From Clostridia bacterium (GTDB lineage: Bacteria; Bacillota_A; Clostridia; Christensenellales; Aristaeellaceae), in NCBI GenBank assembly GCA_017430945.1, contig JAFRMB010000036.1, positions 1-43,845 on the forward strand: a stretch of DNA of 43,845 nucleotides. The letters are read 5' to 3'. Below the pieces are notes generated by a model that ran no database searches, had not been told where the DNA came from, and saw nothing but the letters and a program-made list of their open reading frames with translations. This document shows, one piece after another, positions 24,404 to 33,303 of the stretch. The number at the start of each line of letters is the position of its first letter. Within the stretch, counting starts at the first letter, position 1. The position numbers were made by a program, and so were the translations under genes.

Positions 24404-25432
24404 ATGGGTCTTTTTTTCAACAGGCGCTACGGCGATATCGAAAACCTCAACGTCATCACGCTGGGCGAGGCCAGGGCGCGCGCCCATGCGATAGAAGCGG
24501 CCCGCAACAGCACGAGCCTCAAATGGCTCGAGCAGATCGCAAAGGACAGCCGCTTCCAGGAGGCGCGTACGTTGGCGGACATGCGCGCTGCCAAACTGCG
24601 CGGCAGATCGCCCTGGGCGCGCAAGCGCATCCTCCGTGAAGAAGCCGCCGGTGCGGCAAAGGCCGAAGCGAAGCGCGCAGAAGCTCAGGCTGCGCGCAAA
24701 GCCGCCGAGCAAACCGAGGGGACCCCGGAATACTGGGCCAGCCGCGGGGACTACCCTGCGTGTGCTGCCTGCGGTCCTTCCGCCATACCCCTGCTGCTGG
24801 AGCACTATCTGCGCGAAAACGCGACCGGGCGCGAACGCATCGAAGCGGGTCTCCTGTCGTTGGGCGCGCCGGCTTATATCGCCGTGAAGAACTATGTCAG
24901 CAGTCTCCTGTCACAGTTCAACAGCTTTACAGACGGGATCAGCAGCCTGGATTTCAGGCGCGACGATGACCGTCAAAAGGCGGCGATCATCGAGGGCTGC
25001 TCCGGAGCTCTTTCAGGCGGCATAAACCTGATCGGCCGCTTCACGGACCCCGGACGCACGGCCTATATAGATGCTTTCTACGATTTCGTAAAAGCCAACA
25101 TCTATTCGGATCCAGACAGCGCTTTTTCCGATATGTTCAAGGCCGTGAACATCCGGCGCGCGGCGGTACGCGCCATGGGGAACGTCAAGGAAGCTCCGCT
25201 CGCGGATCAGGCGATGGCCTTTTACGCAAAGGCGCTGGACGACCCATCGCGTTTCGTACGCTGGGAAGCGGTGGACATCCTGCGCAGGCAGTCACAGCCT
25301 CAGCAGATCGATAAACGTCCGGCGTTGCGCGCGGCGCTTGAAAAGGCGCTTGCACGGGAGGACGATTCCGTCAGCAACCGCAGGGAGAAGCTGGGCTGGC
25401 TGCTGGGCAAAAACACGCGATCCGGCAGCTGA
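24404..25432 (+). CDS. Uncharacterised protein with HEAT-like helical repeats
   Basis: A 342-residue soluble protein I do not recognise. Residues about 75-110 are an Ala/Lys/Glu-rich helical stretch, probably coiled coil (AGAAKAEAKRAEAQAARKAAE). Residues about 125-320 are alpha-helical, with phrases such as IRRAAVRAMGNVKEAPLADQAMAFYAKAL and SRFVRWEAVDILRR that look like HEAT repeats. No signal peptide, membrane segment or catalytic motif is visible. GGAG lies six bases before the ATG and the gene has its own promoter. A scaffold or protein-interaction role is a guess from the fold only. Confidence 0.7.
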   Translation: MGLFFNRRYGDIENLNVITLGEARARAHAIEAARNSTSLKWLEQIAKDSRFQEARTLADMRAAKLRGRSPWARKRILREEAAGAAKAEAKRAEAQAARKAAEQTEGTPEYWASRGDYPACAACGPSAIPLLLEHYLRENATGRERIEAGLLSLGAPAYIAVKNYVSSLLSQFNSFTDGISSLDFRRDDDRQKAAIIEGCSGALSGGINLIGRFTDPGRTAYIDAFYDFVKANIYSDPDSAFSDMFKAVNIRRAAVRAMGNVKEAPLADQAMAFYAKALDDPSRFVRWEAVDILRRQSQPQQIDKRPALRAALEKALAREDDSVSNRREKLGWLLGKNTRSGS

Positions 25433-25483
25433 TCTCTTACTGTCCGGTAGAACACATTATCCTTTTTGCCCGAGGTGATCCCT

Positions 25484-26407
25484 ATGATCGTAGGTCGTTT
25501 TGCGCCAAGCCCGAGCGGGTCGATGCACCTTGGAAACGCGGCTGTCGCGCTTCTGGCTTGGGCGTCTGCGAAGTCCAGCGGCGGAGAGGTCGTGCTGCGC
25601 ATCGAGGATCTCGATCCGTCACGCAGCCGCGCAGAATACGCCGAGGCCATCATGGATGATCTGCGTTGGCTTGGGCTGGCCTGGGATCGCCGGGCCGAAG
25701 ACCAGAGCCGTCGTGGGAACGCGTATGCCGGGGCTCTGGCCCGGCTCGAAGAAGCCGGTCTCATATACCCCTGCTATTGCAGCCGTGACGAGCTCCATAT
25801 CGCTTCGGCTCCCCACGCATCTGACGGCAGAGTCATATACGCCGGCACGTGCAGGGATCTCACGCCCGCGCAGCGCGCGACCCGAACCAAGCCGCCCTGC
25901 CTGCGCGTCCGTGTGCCGGACAAGACCGTCGCGTTCGTGGACGGCCTTCAGGGGCCGCAGTCCATTTCGTTGGCACGCGAATGGGGGGACTTCATCGTGC
26001 GCCGCGCCGACGGCGTGGCAGCTTACCAGCTCGCGGTAGTCGTCGACGACGCGGACAATGGCGTCACACAGGTGGTGCGCGGGCGAGACCTGCTGTCCTC
26101 CACCCCGGTCCAGCTCTGGCTCTACGAAGCGCTGGGGCTGACCGCACCGACGTTCTTCCATGTTCCGATGCTTCTGGCCGCGGACGGACGCCGACTCAGC
26201 AAGCGTGACGGAGATCTGAGCATCAGGAGCATGCGCGGGAAGTGGCCGCCTGAAAGGGTCATCGGCCTGATCGCGTGGCTGTACGGCCTGATCGATCGGT
26301 GGGAATGCCTGTCCGCTGCGGAGCTTGCGGCCGGTTTTTCCTGGGACAAACTCCGTGATAAGGGGCATGCGGACATCATCATCCACACGGAACAACTGCT
26401 GTCTTGA
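25484..26407 (+). CDS. gluQ: Glutamyl-Q tRNA(Asp) synthetase
   Basis: A 307-residue truncated relative of glutamyl-tRNA synthetase that attaches glutamate to queuosine at the wobble base of tRNA-Asp. The HIGH-like motif is GRFAPSPSGSMHLGNA. A zinc site is formed by YPCYCSRDEL and YAGTCRDL, and the KMSKS-like loop is RRLSKRDGD. The protein ends where GltX would continue into its anticodon-binding domain, which separates GluQ from GltX. The frame opens at a TTG at 25466, but GAGGTGATC precedes the ATG at 25484, which is preferred. Confidence 0.92.
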   Translation: MIVGRFAPSPSGSMHLGNAAVALLAWASAKSSGGEVVLRIEDLDPSRSRAEYAEAIMDDLRWLGLAWDRRAEDQSRRGNAYAGALARLEEAGLIYPCYCSRDELHIASAPHASDGRVIYAGTCRDLTPAQRATRTKPPCLRVRVPDKTVAFVDGLQGPQSISLAREWGDFIVRRADGVAAYQLAVVVDDADNGVTQVVRGRDLLSSTPVQLWLYEALGLTAPTFFHVPMLLAADGRRLSKRDGDLSIRSMRGKWPPERVIGLIAWLYGLIDRWECLSAAELAAGFSWDKLRDKGHADIIIHTEQLLS

Positions 26408-26480
26408 CGGGCCATGCCGTTGACACGACGGATGACCACCCGTCGCATAGCGGCAGACAAATACAAACGCACGACGAATG

Positions 26481-26513
26481 CAGGGCGATGGCCGAACGCC
26501 ACCGCCCTGTTTT
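26481..26513 (+). terminator. gluQ terminator
   Basis: CAGGGCG-A-TGGC pairs with GCCA-C-CGCCCTG and is followed by TTTTAAT, 74 bases after the gluQ stop. The outer stem is the same as in the terminator at 5686-5730. Confidence 0.8.
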
Positions 26514-26586
26514 AATGTACTGTCAGCTCGTGGATCGATCCAGTATGCCACACGGCCCGTGGTGATGAAACATCATCAAGCCCGGT

Positions 26587-26985
26587 TCAACCGCCGCAGT
26601 ATACGCTGATCGCTTCGTGCGCGAACGACGCCGTCCCGTCTCCCCCGGCTTTGTCGATATTCGCAGACATGTCTCCGCCGGCAGCATACATCTGCCCCAG
26701 TCCCGCAAGGATCTCTTTGGTGCAGGTATAGAAGTGCTCCGTTATGAAGCCTTGAAGCTTCCCGACCTGCCGCTGTGCCTCTTCAGACGCTGGATCTCCG
26801 CTCCTCATCGTGCCGAATCCGGCGAAGATCTGCATCATCTGCGCTTGCAGCTCCATAGCCTCTGACGGCGTCCTGCCCGGAGATCTCTTTTCGAATTCAC
26901 GATACGCCGGCGTTGCGCCCCACAGCGCCCTGGCCAGTCCGGCGTATCCATCGATCCCGTCTTTGTCGAACGTTGGATTGCTCAT
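26587..26985 (-). CDS. Stand-alone TipAS-domain protein
   Basis: A 132-residue protein consisting of a TipAS fold: W in ALWGATPAYREFE, then RSGDPASEEAQRQVGKLQGFITEHFYTCTKEILAGLGQMY and a C-terminal AISVYC. In TipA this domain binds thiopeptide antibiotics, in part through cysteines, and controls an attached MerR domain; here no DNA-binding part is present. Binding of thiopeptides or other amphipathic compounds is an inference. The frame is open a further 94 codons upstream, but those residues are shadow sequence; GGAGG lies four bases before the ATG at 26983-26985. It follows the NhaC gene by 95 bases. Confidence 0.8.
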   Translation of the reverse strand: MSNPTFDKDGIDGYAGLARALWGATPAYREFEKRSPGRTPSEAMELQAQMMQIFAGFGTMRSGDPASEEAQRQVGKLQGFITEHFYTCTKEILAGLGQMYAAGGDMSANIDKAGGDGTASFAHEAISVYCGG

Positions 26986-27080
26986 GACGCCTCCACTCCC
27001 CGCCTGCGATCCCGTATATACAGTGGATCGATATTCGCGGGTGACATGTATGAACTGAAGTGAAGCCGATGTCTCTCCGC

Positions 27081-28697
27081 TCACGCGTGAGACTTCGACA
27101 TGATCCTGCGTATGATGAACAGCGTGCCGATCATGAGAACGATGGCGATGGGCAGCGCAACGACGGCATTGGGCACGAGTCCCGCGATGACGTATGCGAC
27201 AAAGCTGACCCCGGCCACCGTGAGCGCGTAAGGAAGCTGTGTGGATACATGCGTGACGTGGTCGCACTGGGCGCCTGCAGATGCCATGATGGTGGTGTCA
27301 GAGATGGGCGAGCAGTGGTCGCCGCAGACTGCGCCGGCCATACACGCGCTGACACACACCACGCCCAGCGGGTCGGTCAACGGGAACACGCCCAGCGTGA
27401 TGGGGATCAGTATGCCGAAAGTGCCCCAGCTGGTACCGGTGGCAAAGGACAGACCGCACGCGATCATGAAGATGATGGCGGGCAGGAGGGTCTTGAAGCC
27501 AGCCGCGTAATCGTTCACGATCGCCTCGACGAACTGCTTCGCCCCCAGGCTGTCGGTCATGGCTTTCAGGCTCCACGCGAAGGTCAGGATCAGTATGGCC
27601 GGGACCATCGACTTGAAGCCCTCGGGCACACTGTCCATCATCTGACGGAACGACAGCGTACGGCGCACCGCGTAGTAGATCATCGTGATCACCAGCGTCA
27701 CGGCGCTGCCGAGCATCAGGCCGATGGAAGCGTCGGCATTGGAGAACGCGTTGATGAAGCTCTCTCCCTTGAAGTAGCCACCGGAGTAGATCATGCCGAT
27801 GACGCAGGCTGTGATCAGCACGGCGATGGGGACCAGAAGGTCCGGCACCCTTCCCTTGGCGTTGACGTCGGAGCTGTCGTCCTCAGACTGGCTCCGGACG
27901 CCGGAGAATATGTCGCCCTTTTCGATGGCGTTTCGTTCGTGACGCGCCATCGGCCCGTAATCCATGCCCGTAAGCGCCAGAAAGACCATCATGACGATCG
28001 TCAGCAGCGCGTAGAAGTTGAAGGGGATGGCACGTATGAAAAGCGACAGCCCATTGCCTTCGGACACGTATGAGCTCACCGCCGCTGCCCAGGAGCTCAC
28101 CGGCGCGATGATACACACCGGCGCGGCCGTGGCATCGATCAGATAGGCGAGCTTGGCGCGGGAGATCCGGCTCTTGTCCGACACGGGCCGCATGACGGAT
28201 CCCACCGTCAGGCAGTTGAAATAGTCATCGATGAAGATGAGCGTGCCCAGTATGATCGTAGACAGCTGAGCGCCCGCGCGAGACTTGGCATGTCCGGATG
28301 CCCATCGTCCAAAGGCTGCAGAACCGCCGGCCTTGTTCATCAGTATGACCAGTATGCCGAGGATCACCAGGAAGAACAGTATGCCGACGTTGTACGTATC
28401 CGCAAGAGAGGTCGCGATGCCGTCGACCAACACGTGGGTCAAAGTGCCCTCCAGGTTGAAATTCGCATACAGCAGACCTCCGGCGACGATGCCGACGCAC
28501 AGCGCGCTGTATACCTCCTTGGTGATCAGCGCCAGTGCGATGGCGATGATCGGAGGCACGAGGGACCAGAAGGTCTGATAGAACCTGGGGGCTGCCACAG
28601 TCTCCGTCGCCTCCTCGGCCAGTGCCGCAGGAAGAAGCATCGCCAGCAGAAGCATCAGCAGGATGACCATCGTTCTCGATCTGTCACTTTTCACCAA
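27081..28697 (-). CDS. NhaC-family Na+/H+ antiporter
   Basis: A 538-residue membrane protein with about twelve segments. Family signatures include FIDDYFNCLTVGSVMRPVSD, ATAAPVCIIAPVSSWAA, FATGTSWGTFGILIPI and CGDHCSPISDTTIMAS. The first 27 residues (ILLMLLLAMLLPAALAEE) resemble a signal sequence, as seen in some family members. Members exchange Na+ for H+, or an organic anion such as malate for lactate, so the substrate is not certain. The start is TTG at 28697 or GTG at 28694, both behind GGGAGGGG. It has its own promoter. Confidence 0.87.
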   Translation of the reverse strand: MVKSDRSRTMVILLMLLLAMLLPAALAEEATETVAAPRFYQTFWSLVPPIIAIALALITKEVYSALCVGIVAGGLLYANFNLEGTLTHVLVDGIATSLADTYNVGILFFLVILGILVILMNKAGGSAAFGRWASGHAKSRAGAQLSTIILGTLIFIDDYFNCLTVGSVMRPVSDKSRISRAKLAYLIDATAAPVCIIAPVSSWAAAVSSYVSEGNGLSLFIRAIPFNFYALLTIVMMVFLALTGMDYGPMARHERNAIEKGDIFSGVRSQSEDDSSDVNAKGRVPDLLVPIAVLITACVIGMIYSGGYFKGESFINAFSNADASIGLMLGSAVTLVITMIYYAVRRTLSFRQMMDSVPEGFKSMVPAILILTFAWSLKAMTDSLGAKQFVEAIVNDYAAGFKTLLPAIIFMIACGLSFATGTSWGTFGILIPITLGVFPLTDPLGVVCVSACMAGAVCGDHCSPISDTTIMASAGAQCDHVTHVSTQLPYALTVAGVSFVAYVIAGLVPNAVVALPIAIVLMIGTLFIIRRIMSKSHA

Positions 28698-28747
28698 GAA
28701 TCCCCTCCCGGATCAAGTTCTCCCGTCCAAGCCAACTTTCATAGGCT

Positions 28748-28776
28748 ATTATACTATCGTTCCGGATCGATGTCAA
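28748..28776 (-). promoter_or_regulatory. Promoter of the NhaC-family gene
   Basis: Minus-strand consensus TTGACA (28771-28776), a 17-base spacer and TATAAT (28748-28753). The leader is about 45 bases. Confidence 0.87.
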
Positions 28777-28833
28777 ACCGTTATCGGCATCACACAGCGC
28801 TTACTCATGTGTGCACATCCCCGATTTCGCAAA

Positions 28834-28864
28834 GACAGACTGCCTCTTCACGGGGCAGCCTGTC
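28834..28864 (-). terminator. Terminator of the liv-type catabolic operon
   Basis: On the minus strand GACAGGCTGCC pairs with GGCAGTCTGTC (one G-T pair) around a nine-base loop, followed by TTTGCG, about 45 bases after the last gene. Confidence 0.6.
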
Positions 28865-28910
28865 GGTCGTCTAAACGATCAGATCTATTGTTCCGTTGTT
28901 GCCGAAGCTT

Positions 28911-31457
28911 TCATACCCGGGTGCCGAGATCGACCATTTCGATATTGCCGTTCGGACACCGATTGTAGCACATGCCGCAGGCCACGCAGGCACTGCGATC
29001 GATCCCGAGTCGGTCCGGTGCGACGATCTGCGGCGCGAAATCACAGCAGATGGTCTTGCACAGCTGGCAACCCTCGCCGCAGCCGCAGTTCAGGCAACGC
29101 CCCGATTCCCGAACGGCTTCCTCCTCAGTCATATCCCGGCGATAAGGCTCAAAGCTCTTGCGGCGCAACTCCGGCGGCTCGTCCAACGCGATCGCGTTCC
29201 GGTCGCGCTTGACATACCCATTTCGGCTGCGCACACGCTCCACATCGACCGTATGGACCGGCTTGATGCGCTTCACCGTGGCCCTGTCACCGCGAAGCCT
29301 GCTGTCGATATCCGCTGCTGCGTTCGTTCCCGCGGTGATCGCATCGATGACGCTGCGCGGCCTGGATGCGCCTGCGTCGACGAGCATGAAGCCATCCGGC
29401 ACGCCGTCCGTTTCCGCTGCCGCCAAAGCCACTGCGTCTGCGGTGCGCGCATGTTCTTTCAGCATCATGTCACACTCAGTCGTCAGCCTCGCACCGTCGC
29501 GCTCAAAGGTGACGATGCCGTCTGAGAAACCCATCGGTTTTGCCCCCTCGATCACACAGACGCCCTCCGCACGGGCCAGGGCGATGCCCTCGCGAGCCGC
29601 GCTGCCGCGTGGATGCGCGTCCGTCCAAAGCAGCAGCACCTGCTCCGCGCCGAGCCGCAACGCACATCGTGATGCTTCCAATGCCTCATATCCGTTCCCG
29701 GCGACCGCGACGCGTCCGCTCAGCGCTTCCGTCTGCCTGTCATTTACAGACCTCAGAAATGCCAGACAGTCCTCTTCCTCCGGGCATTGGCCGTCCATAC
29801 GATCCGAAGATCCCGAGCCGGTGGCGACGAACAGCGCCGAAAAGCCGTCTCTCTCGAGCGTTGAAGCGGTAAGATCGGTCCCCAGCGCTTTGCCATATGC
29901 GAATCGGACGCCCAGCGCTTCGAGTCCTGCGATCTCGTCGTCCAAAAGCCCCTTGTCGAGCGCGTAGTCCGGCACGGCCCAGCGCAGCTGACCGCCGGCC
30001 TTCTGCGCCTTTTCAAAGACCGTCACATGATACCCTGCCCGCGCCAGCTCCGACGCGCAGGCCAGTCCCGCGACACCGGCGCCGGCTACCGCGACGCGCA
30101 TACCGTTGGGGACCTCTGCCATGCCTGCCGGCTTCCAGCCGCGAGCCTTGCCATAGTTCAGCACAAAGCGCTTGAGCTCGCGGATCTTCAGCGGCGCGTC
30201 GATGCTCCCGCGCAAGCAGGCATCCTCGCACGGATGACTGCAGACCATCGCGCAAAGACCCTGCAGAGGGCTCGCCTCGGTGATCAGATCGTATGCCGCG
30301 CGATAGTCCCGCTTCGCGATCTTCTGAACGTAGGCCTGTGCCGGCACATGGTGCGGACAGGCGCTCTTGCAGGGCGCCGAAAGGTCAGGCTCCCGTATGC
30401 GGGCATAGCCGTCATGGAGCGTGACATCGGTGGCCGTGCGCACCTTTGGCACCACGAGGCCGCGCATCTCGTCCAGGCCGGTATAACCGTGGGCCTTCAT
30501 ATAGTCGTCCAGACCGCGGATCATGGGGCGTACGATATCGTAGCCGGAGATCAGCGTCTCTGCGCACACGCCCAGCAGTGTCCCGCCGCACAACACCATC
30601 TCGACCGCGTCGCGCCAGTTCGCGATGCCGCCGGTGGCCGTGACGGCCGGCTCCATGCCGCAGACCTTGCGGATCTCATAGGTATCGCGCTGCGCCAACG
30701 GCTTCAGCCACGGCCCGCAGTGGCAGCCCATGGAGATCTCCTCCTGGAGATGATAATAGGCTTTCCCCGGCGCATCCAGATCGATGGGCGGCATCCCCAA
30801 CCGGTTGGCTGTCCCGCCGACTGCGTCGGCGCCCGCCTCAAAGAGCGCCTTGGCGACATGCGCGATCTGACCGCCTTCCGGCGTCAACTTCACGAACAGC
30901 GGTATAGAGATCTCCTGCTTGATTGCCCGGACGATCTCGCCGGCGATGTCGGCGTGCTGACCCATGCTGGCGCCGGTCTGCTTCGCGGCCGTCTGGCTGC
31001 CGCCGCTGGTCAGCTCAAGGTTGTAGCTCATGTTGGGGCAGCACATATTCAGTTCGATGATGTCCGCCCCGACCTCCTGGAAGCGGCGCGCCATGTTCAC
31101 CCAGCCTTCGACACCGTCGTCGCCGGCATAGGTGATATTTGCCATCAGCACCAGCTCGCGAAGCTTCGGCCTGGCTTCCTCGATGAGCTTCAGGCCTTCC
31201 GCAAACGTCAAGCGCTTTTCGGCCGTGAACGCCAGCGCGTTGCGATCATGGAACAGGCTGTAGCGCGGCTTTCGGTTGATGTAAGGCGCGGGATCGATCG
31301 TCAGCTTGATGCTGGCGCCCGCCCAACCGGTCTCTTCGATGCGCAGCAGCTGCCGGACAGACTTTGTCGTCGGTCCGGAGGCCACATAAAAGGGATTTTT
31401 GAACGTCACGCCGCCCACCGTGACCGGGATGCGGACGTCGATACGATCAGCACACAT
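28911..31457 (-). CDS. PreA-PreT-like fused flavin/Fe-S dehydrogenase
   Basis: An 848-residue fusion of the two subunits of bacterial NAD-dependent dihydropyrimidine dehydrogenase, with the PreA-like part first. Residues 1-345 are a dihydroorotate-dehydrogenase-type FMN barrel (IELNMCCPNMSYN, LFVKLTPEGG, ATGGIANWRDA). Residues about 360-440 are the Fe-S entry domain (CKSACPHHVPAQAYV, CAMVCSHPCEDACLRG). An FAD/NAD(P) domain begins with AVAGAGVAGLACASELA near 455. The C-terminus has ferredoxin-type cysteines (CVACGMCYNRCP, residues 824-834). At the loop where dihydropyrimidine dehydrogenase carries its catalytic cysteine (GLACGQ), this protein reads GASMGQ (162-167), so pyrimidines may not be the substrate. 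It is last in the liv-type operon; GGAGG lies in the end of the preceding gene. Confidence 0.82.
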   Translation of the reverse strand: MCADRIDVRIPVTVGGVTFKNPFYVASGPTTKSVRQLLRIEETGWAGASIKLTIDPAPYINRKPRYSLFHDRNALAFTAEKRLTFAEGLKLIEEARPKLRELVLMANITYAGDDGVEGWVNMARRFQEVGADIIELNMCCPNMSYNLELTSGGSQTAAKQTGASMGQHADIAGEIVRAIKQEISIPLFVKLTPEGGQIAHVAKALFEAGADAVGGTANRLGMPPIDLDAPGKAYYHLQEEISMGCHCGPWLKPLAQRDTYEIRKVCGMEPAVTATGGIANWRDAVEMVLCGGTLLGVCAETLISGYDIVRPMIRGLDDYMKAHGYTGLDEMRGLVVPKVRTATDVTLHDGYARIREPDLSAPCKSACPHHVPAQAYVQKIAKRDYRAAYDLITEASPLQGLCAMVCSHPCEDACLRGSIDAPLKIRELKRFVLNYGKARGWKPAGMAEVPNGMRVAVAGAGVAGLACASELARAGYHVTVFEKAQKAGGQLRWAVPDYALDKGLLDDEIAGLEALGVRFAYGKALGTDLTASTLERDGFSALFVATGSGSSDRMDGQCPEEEDCLAFLRSVNDRQTEALSGRVAVAGNGYEALEASRCALRLGAEQVLLLWTDAHPRGSAAREGIALARAEGVCVIEGAKPMGFSDGIVTFERDGARLTTECDMMLKEHARTADAVALAAAETDGVPDGFMLVDAGASRPRSVIDAITAGTNAAADIDSRLRGDRATVKRIKPVHTVDVERVRSRNGYVKRDRNAIALDEPPELRRKSFEPYRRDMTEEEAVRESGRCLNCGCGEGCQLCKTICCDFAPQIVAPDRLGIDRSACVACGMCYNRCPNGNIEMVDLGTRV

Positions 31458-31460
31458 GAT

Positions 31461-32531
31461 CTAGGCCTCCAGTGAATCGTTCGTCACGCGCACGCCTTCC
31501 CGCGCAGAGCGGTAGATCAGGTTGATGACCTTGAGCGTCTCGAGGCCGTCCCTGCCCCGCAGGCCGATCTGCGCGTCCCGATCTTCCAGCGCACGTTCAA
31601 CGAAGTGTTCGATCTCGCCGCAGTAACCCAGGCTGTATTTCTCATCCACGGCAGGCGTAGACCAGCCGGTGGTGATCTCCGCCTTTTCGACCGTGTAATC
31701 GAGCCCGGGGATGGAGAACACCCTGACCGGTCCGGAAAAGGACAGATCGACGTGGATGCACCCCTGCTCGCAGTAGATATCCAGCACGTCCTCCATGCCG
31801 CCCACGGTGGTGTAGTTGGCTTCCAGCGTTGCAAATGTGCCGTCATCGAAGCGCATGAAGGCGCCTGCCCAATCTTCCCCCTCCATCTGGCGGTGCACGA
31901 GATTCGCGTCGCTGCCGCCGGAGGTCATGGCGACGAGTTCACGCCATCGATTGTCCTTCAGCGCCAGCATGAAGCCGACCGGATGCACGCCCAGATGGAC
32001 CATGCAGCCGCCGCCGCAGTAGCGTATGCGTTGTGCGAAGGGGCTGTGAGAGCCGCTATGGCACTCGCGGGCGCGGATGTACAGCTGGCGGCCCAGCTGT
32101 CCGCTCTCCAGGATCGAGCGCGCCTTCCTGAAGGCCGGCGCGAACAGCCAATCTTCAGCATAATAGATGTGGCGGCCCAGCCTGTCCGCGGTGTCCACCA
32201 TGTCCTGAGCATCCTCAACGGTCGTGGCCAGCGGCTTTTCACAGATGATGTTCCTGCCCCGCTTCAGCGCCTTGATCGCGACGTCATGGTGCAGAAAGTT
32301 CGGCATACAGATGTCCACCAGATCGCAGTCACAATCCCTGATGGCCGCATCATAGTCGTCGTAGGTCTCATAGCCCTCGAATCCATATCGCTCTGCCAGC
32401 GCGCGCACGCGGCTCGTATCCTTGTCGCAGATGCCCGATATGGTCACTTTGTCCAGGATGCGACTGTAGGCATCGGAATGCAGGTCGGCGGAGAATGCGG
32501 CGCCGATCAACAGCACCCGCAGCTTGTTCAT
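31461..32531 (-). CDS. Gfo/Idh/MocA family oxidoreductase
   Basis: A 356-residue NAD(P)-dependent oxidoreductase. The N-terminal Rossmann fold starts LRVLLIGAAFSADLHSDAY, followed by DICMPNFLHHDVAIKALKRG and the family motif CEKPLA. The C-terminal substrate domain has GGGCMVHLGVHPVGFML in the place of the catalytic Asp-x-x-x-His motif. Typical substrates are sugars, inositols or sugar acids; none can be assigned. The frame opens at a GTG (32540) lying on the Shine-Dalgarno; the ATG at 32531, eight bases from GGAGG, is the start. Confidence 0.88.
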   Translation of the reverse strand: MNKLRVLLIGAAFSADLHSDAYSRILDKVTISGICDKDTSRVRALAERYGFEGYETYDDYDAAIRDCDCDLVDICMPNFLHHDVAIKALKRGRNIICEKPLATTVEDAQDMVDTADRLGRHIYYAEDWLFAPAFRKARSILESGQLGRQLYIRARECHSGSHSPFAQRIRYCGGGCMVHLGVHPVGFMLALKDNRWRELVAMTSGGSDANLVHRQMEGEDWAGAFMRFDDGTFATLEANYTTVGGMEDVLDIYCEQGCIHVDLSFSGPVRVFSIPGLDYTVEKAEITTGWSTPAVDEKYSLGYCGEIEHFVERALEDRDAQIGLRGRDGLETLKVINLIYRSAREGVRVTNDSLEA

Positions 32532-32549
32532 GCCATACACCTCCCTCGA

Positions 32550-33290
32550 TCAAAAATCGCTGTAGTTCATCTTTTCCTTGTGCGCCATGTAATCGAACGC
32601 CCGTTCCAGCGTCTCCACCGCCAGCTCGGCGCTCCTCTCCAGGATGCGCTCGCCCTTTTCCGCATTGCCGAGCGTCGCCTGGCCCCACACCCCGTCCGGG
32701 CAGCAGCGGAAGATGCTGCCGTAGTTCAGATAGGGGCGCGGCACCTTCGGCACCCAGTCGACCGCACGGTCCATGTGTACCGTATCGGGCGCGATGGCGA
32801 GCATTTCAGAGGTCTCGCCTTCCCCGGCGTGGAGCTCGGTATCGGCTTCCAGGATGCCTTCCCTGTACAGCGTATCGTTGAACGCGCAGGTGTCTGCGAC
32901 GGCCACCATCAGGTCTGGGTTGTGCCTGGCGTTCAGGTCCCGCACCAGCGGCGTCATGATGAATATCCCGCCGTGGCACTGCACGATGCCAACGCGTTTG
33001 AATCCCTGCAGCTTCAGGCACAGTATGATGTCCGTCATCATCTGATAGAACGTGACAGGTTCCATCCAGACCGTGCCCTTCTTCCCCATCTGCTCGCGAT
33101 TGGTGGACACGGGCAGCGCCGGCAGCTGGAACGCATTCATCTTCTCTGCCACGCGGCGGCCCAGCTCCGTGGCGATCGACCAGTCGGTCATGATCGGCAG
33201 ATGAGGGCCGTGCTGTTCGATGGAACCGACCGGAATGATCGCCAGCTCCGGATCCATCGCCATGATCTCGTCTGCGGTCTTTCGGAACAT
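32550..33290 (-). CDS. Creatininase-family amidohydrolase
   Basis: A 246-residue metal-dependent amidohydrolase of the creatininase fold. Motifs are VGSIEQHGPHLPIMTDW (metal ligands Glu and His), VQCHGGIF and HAGEGETSEMLAI. The family includes creatininase, formamidopyrimidine hydrolases and MftE, so the fold indicates opening or trimming of a cyclic or peptide amide but not the substrate. The frame extends 44 codons upstream, but those residues are shadow of nagB; GGAGG lies seven bases before the ATG at 33288-33290. Confidence 0.88.
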   Translation of the reverse strand: MFRKTADEIMAMDPELAIIPVGSIEQHGPHLPIMTDWSIATELGRRVAEKMNAFQLPALPVSTNREQMGKKGTVWMEPVTFYQMMTDIILCLKLQGFKRVGIVQCHGGIFIMTPLVRDLNARHNPDLMVAVADTCAFNDTLYREGILEADTELHAGEGETSEMLAIAPDTVHMDRAVDWVPKVPRPYLNYGSIFRCCPDGVWGQATLGNAEKGERILERSAELAVETLERAFDYMAHKEKMNYSDF

Positions 33291-33303
33291 GTGGCCGCCT
33301 CCT

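Noticed and set aside
26986..27267. 94-codon N-terminal extension of the TipAS protein
   Set aside because: It overlaps the NhaC gene in another frame, is Arg/His-rich shadow sequence, and GGAGG marks the internal ATG.
30027..31475. Plus-strand open frame of 482 codons opposite the PreA-PreT-like gene
   Set aside because: No family motifs or ribosome site; the minus strand encodes a multi-domain enzyme with all expected motifs.
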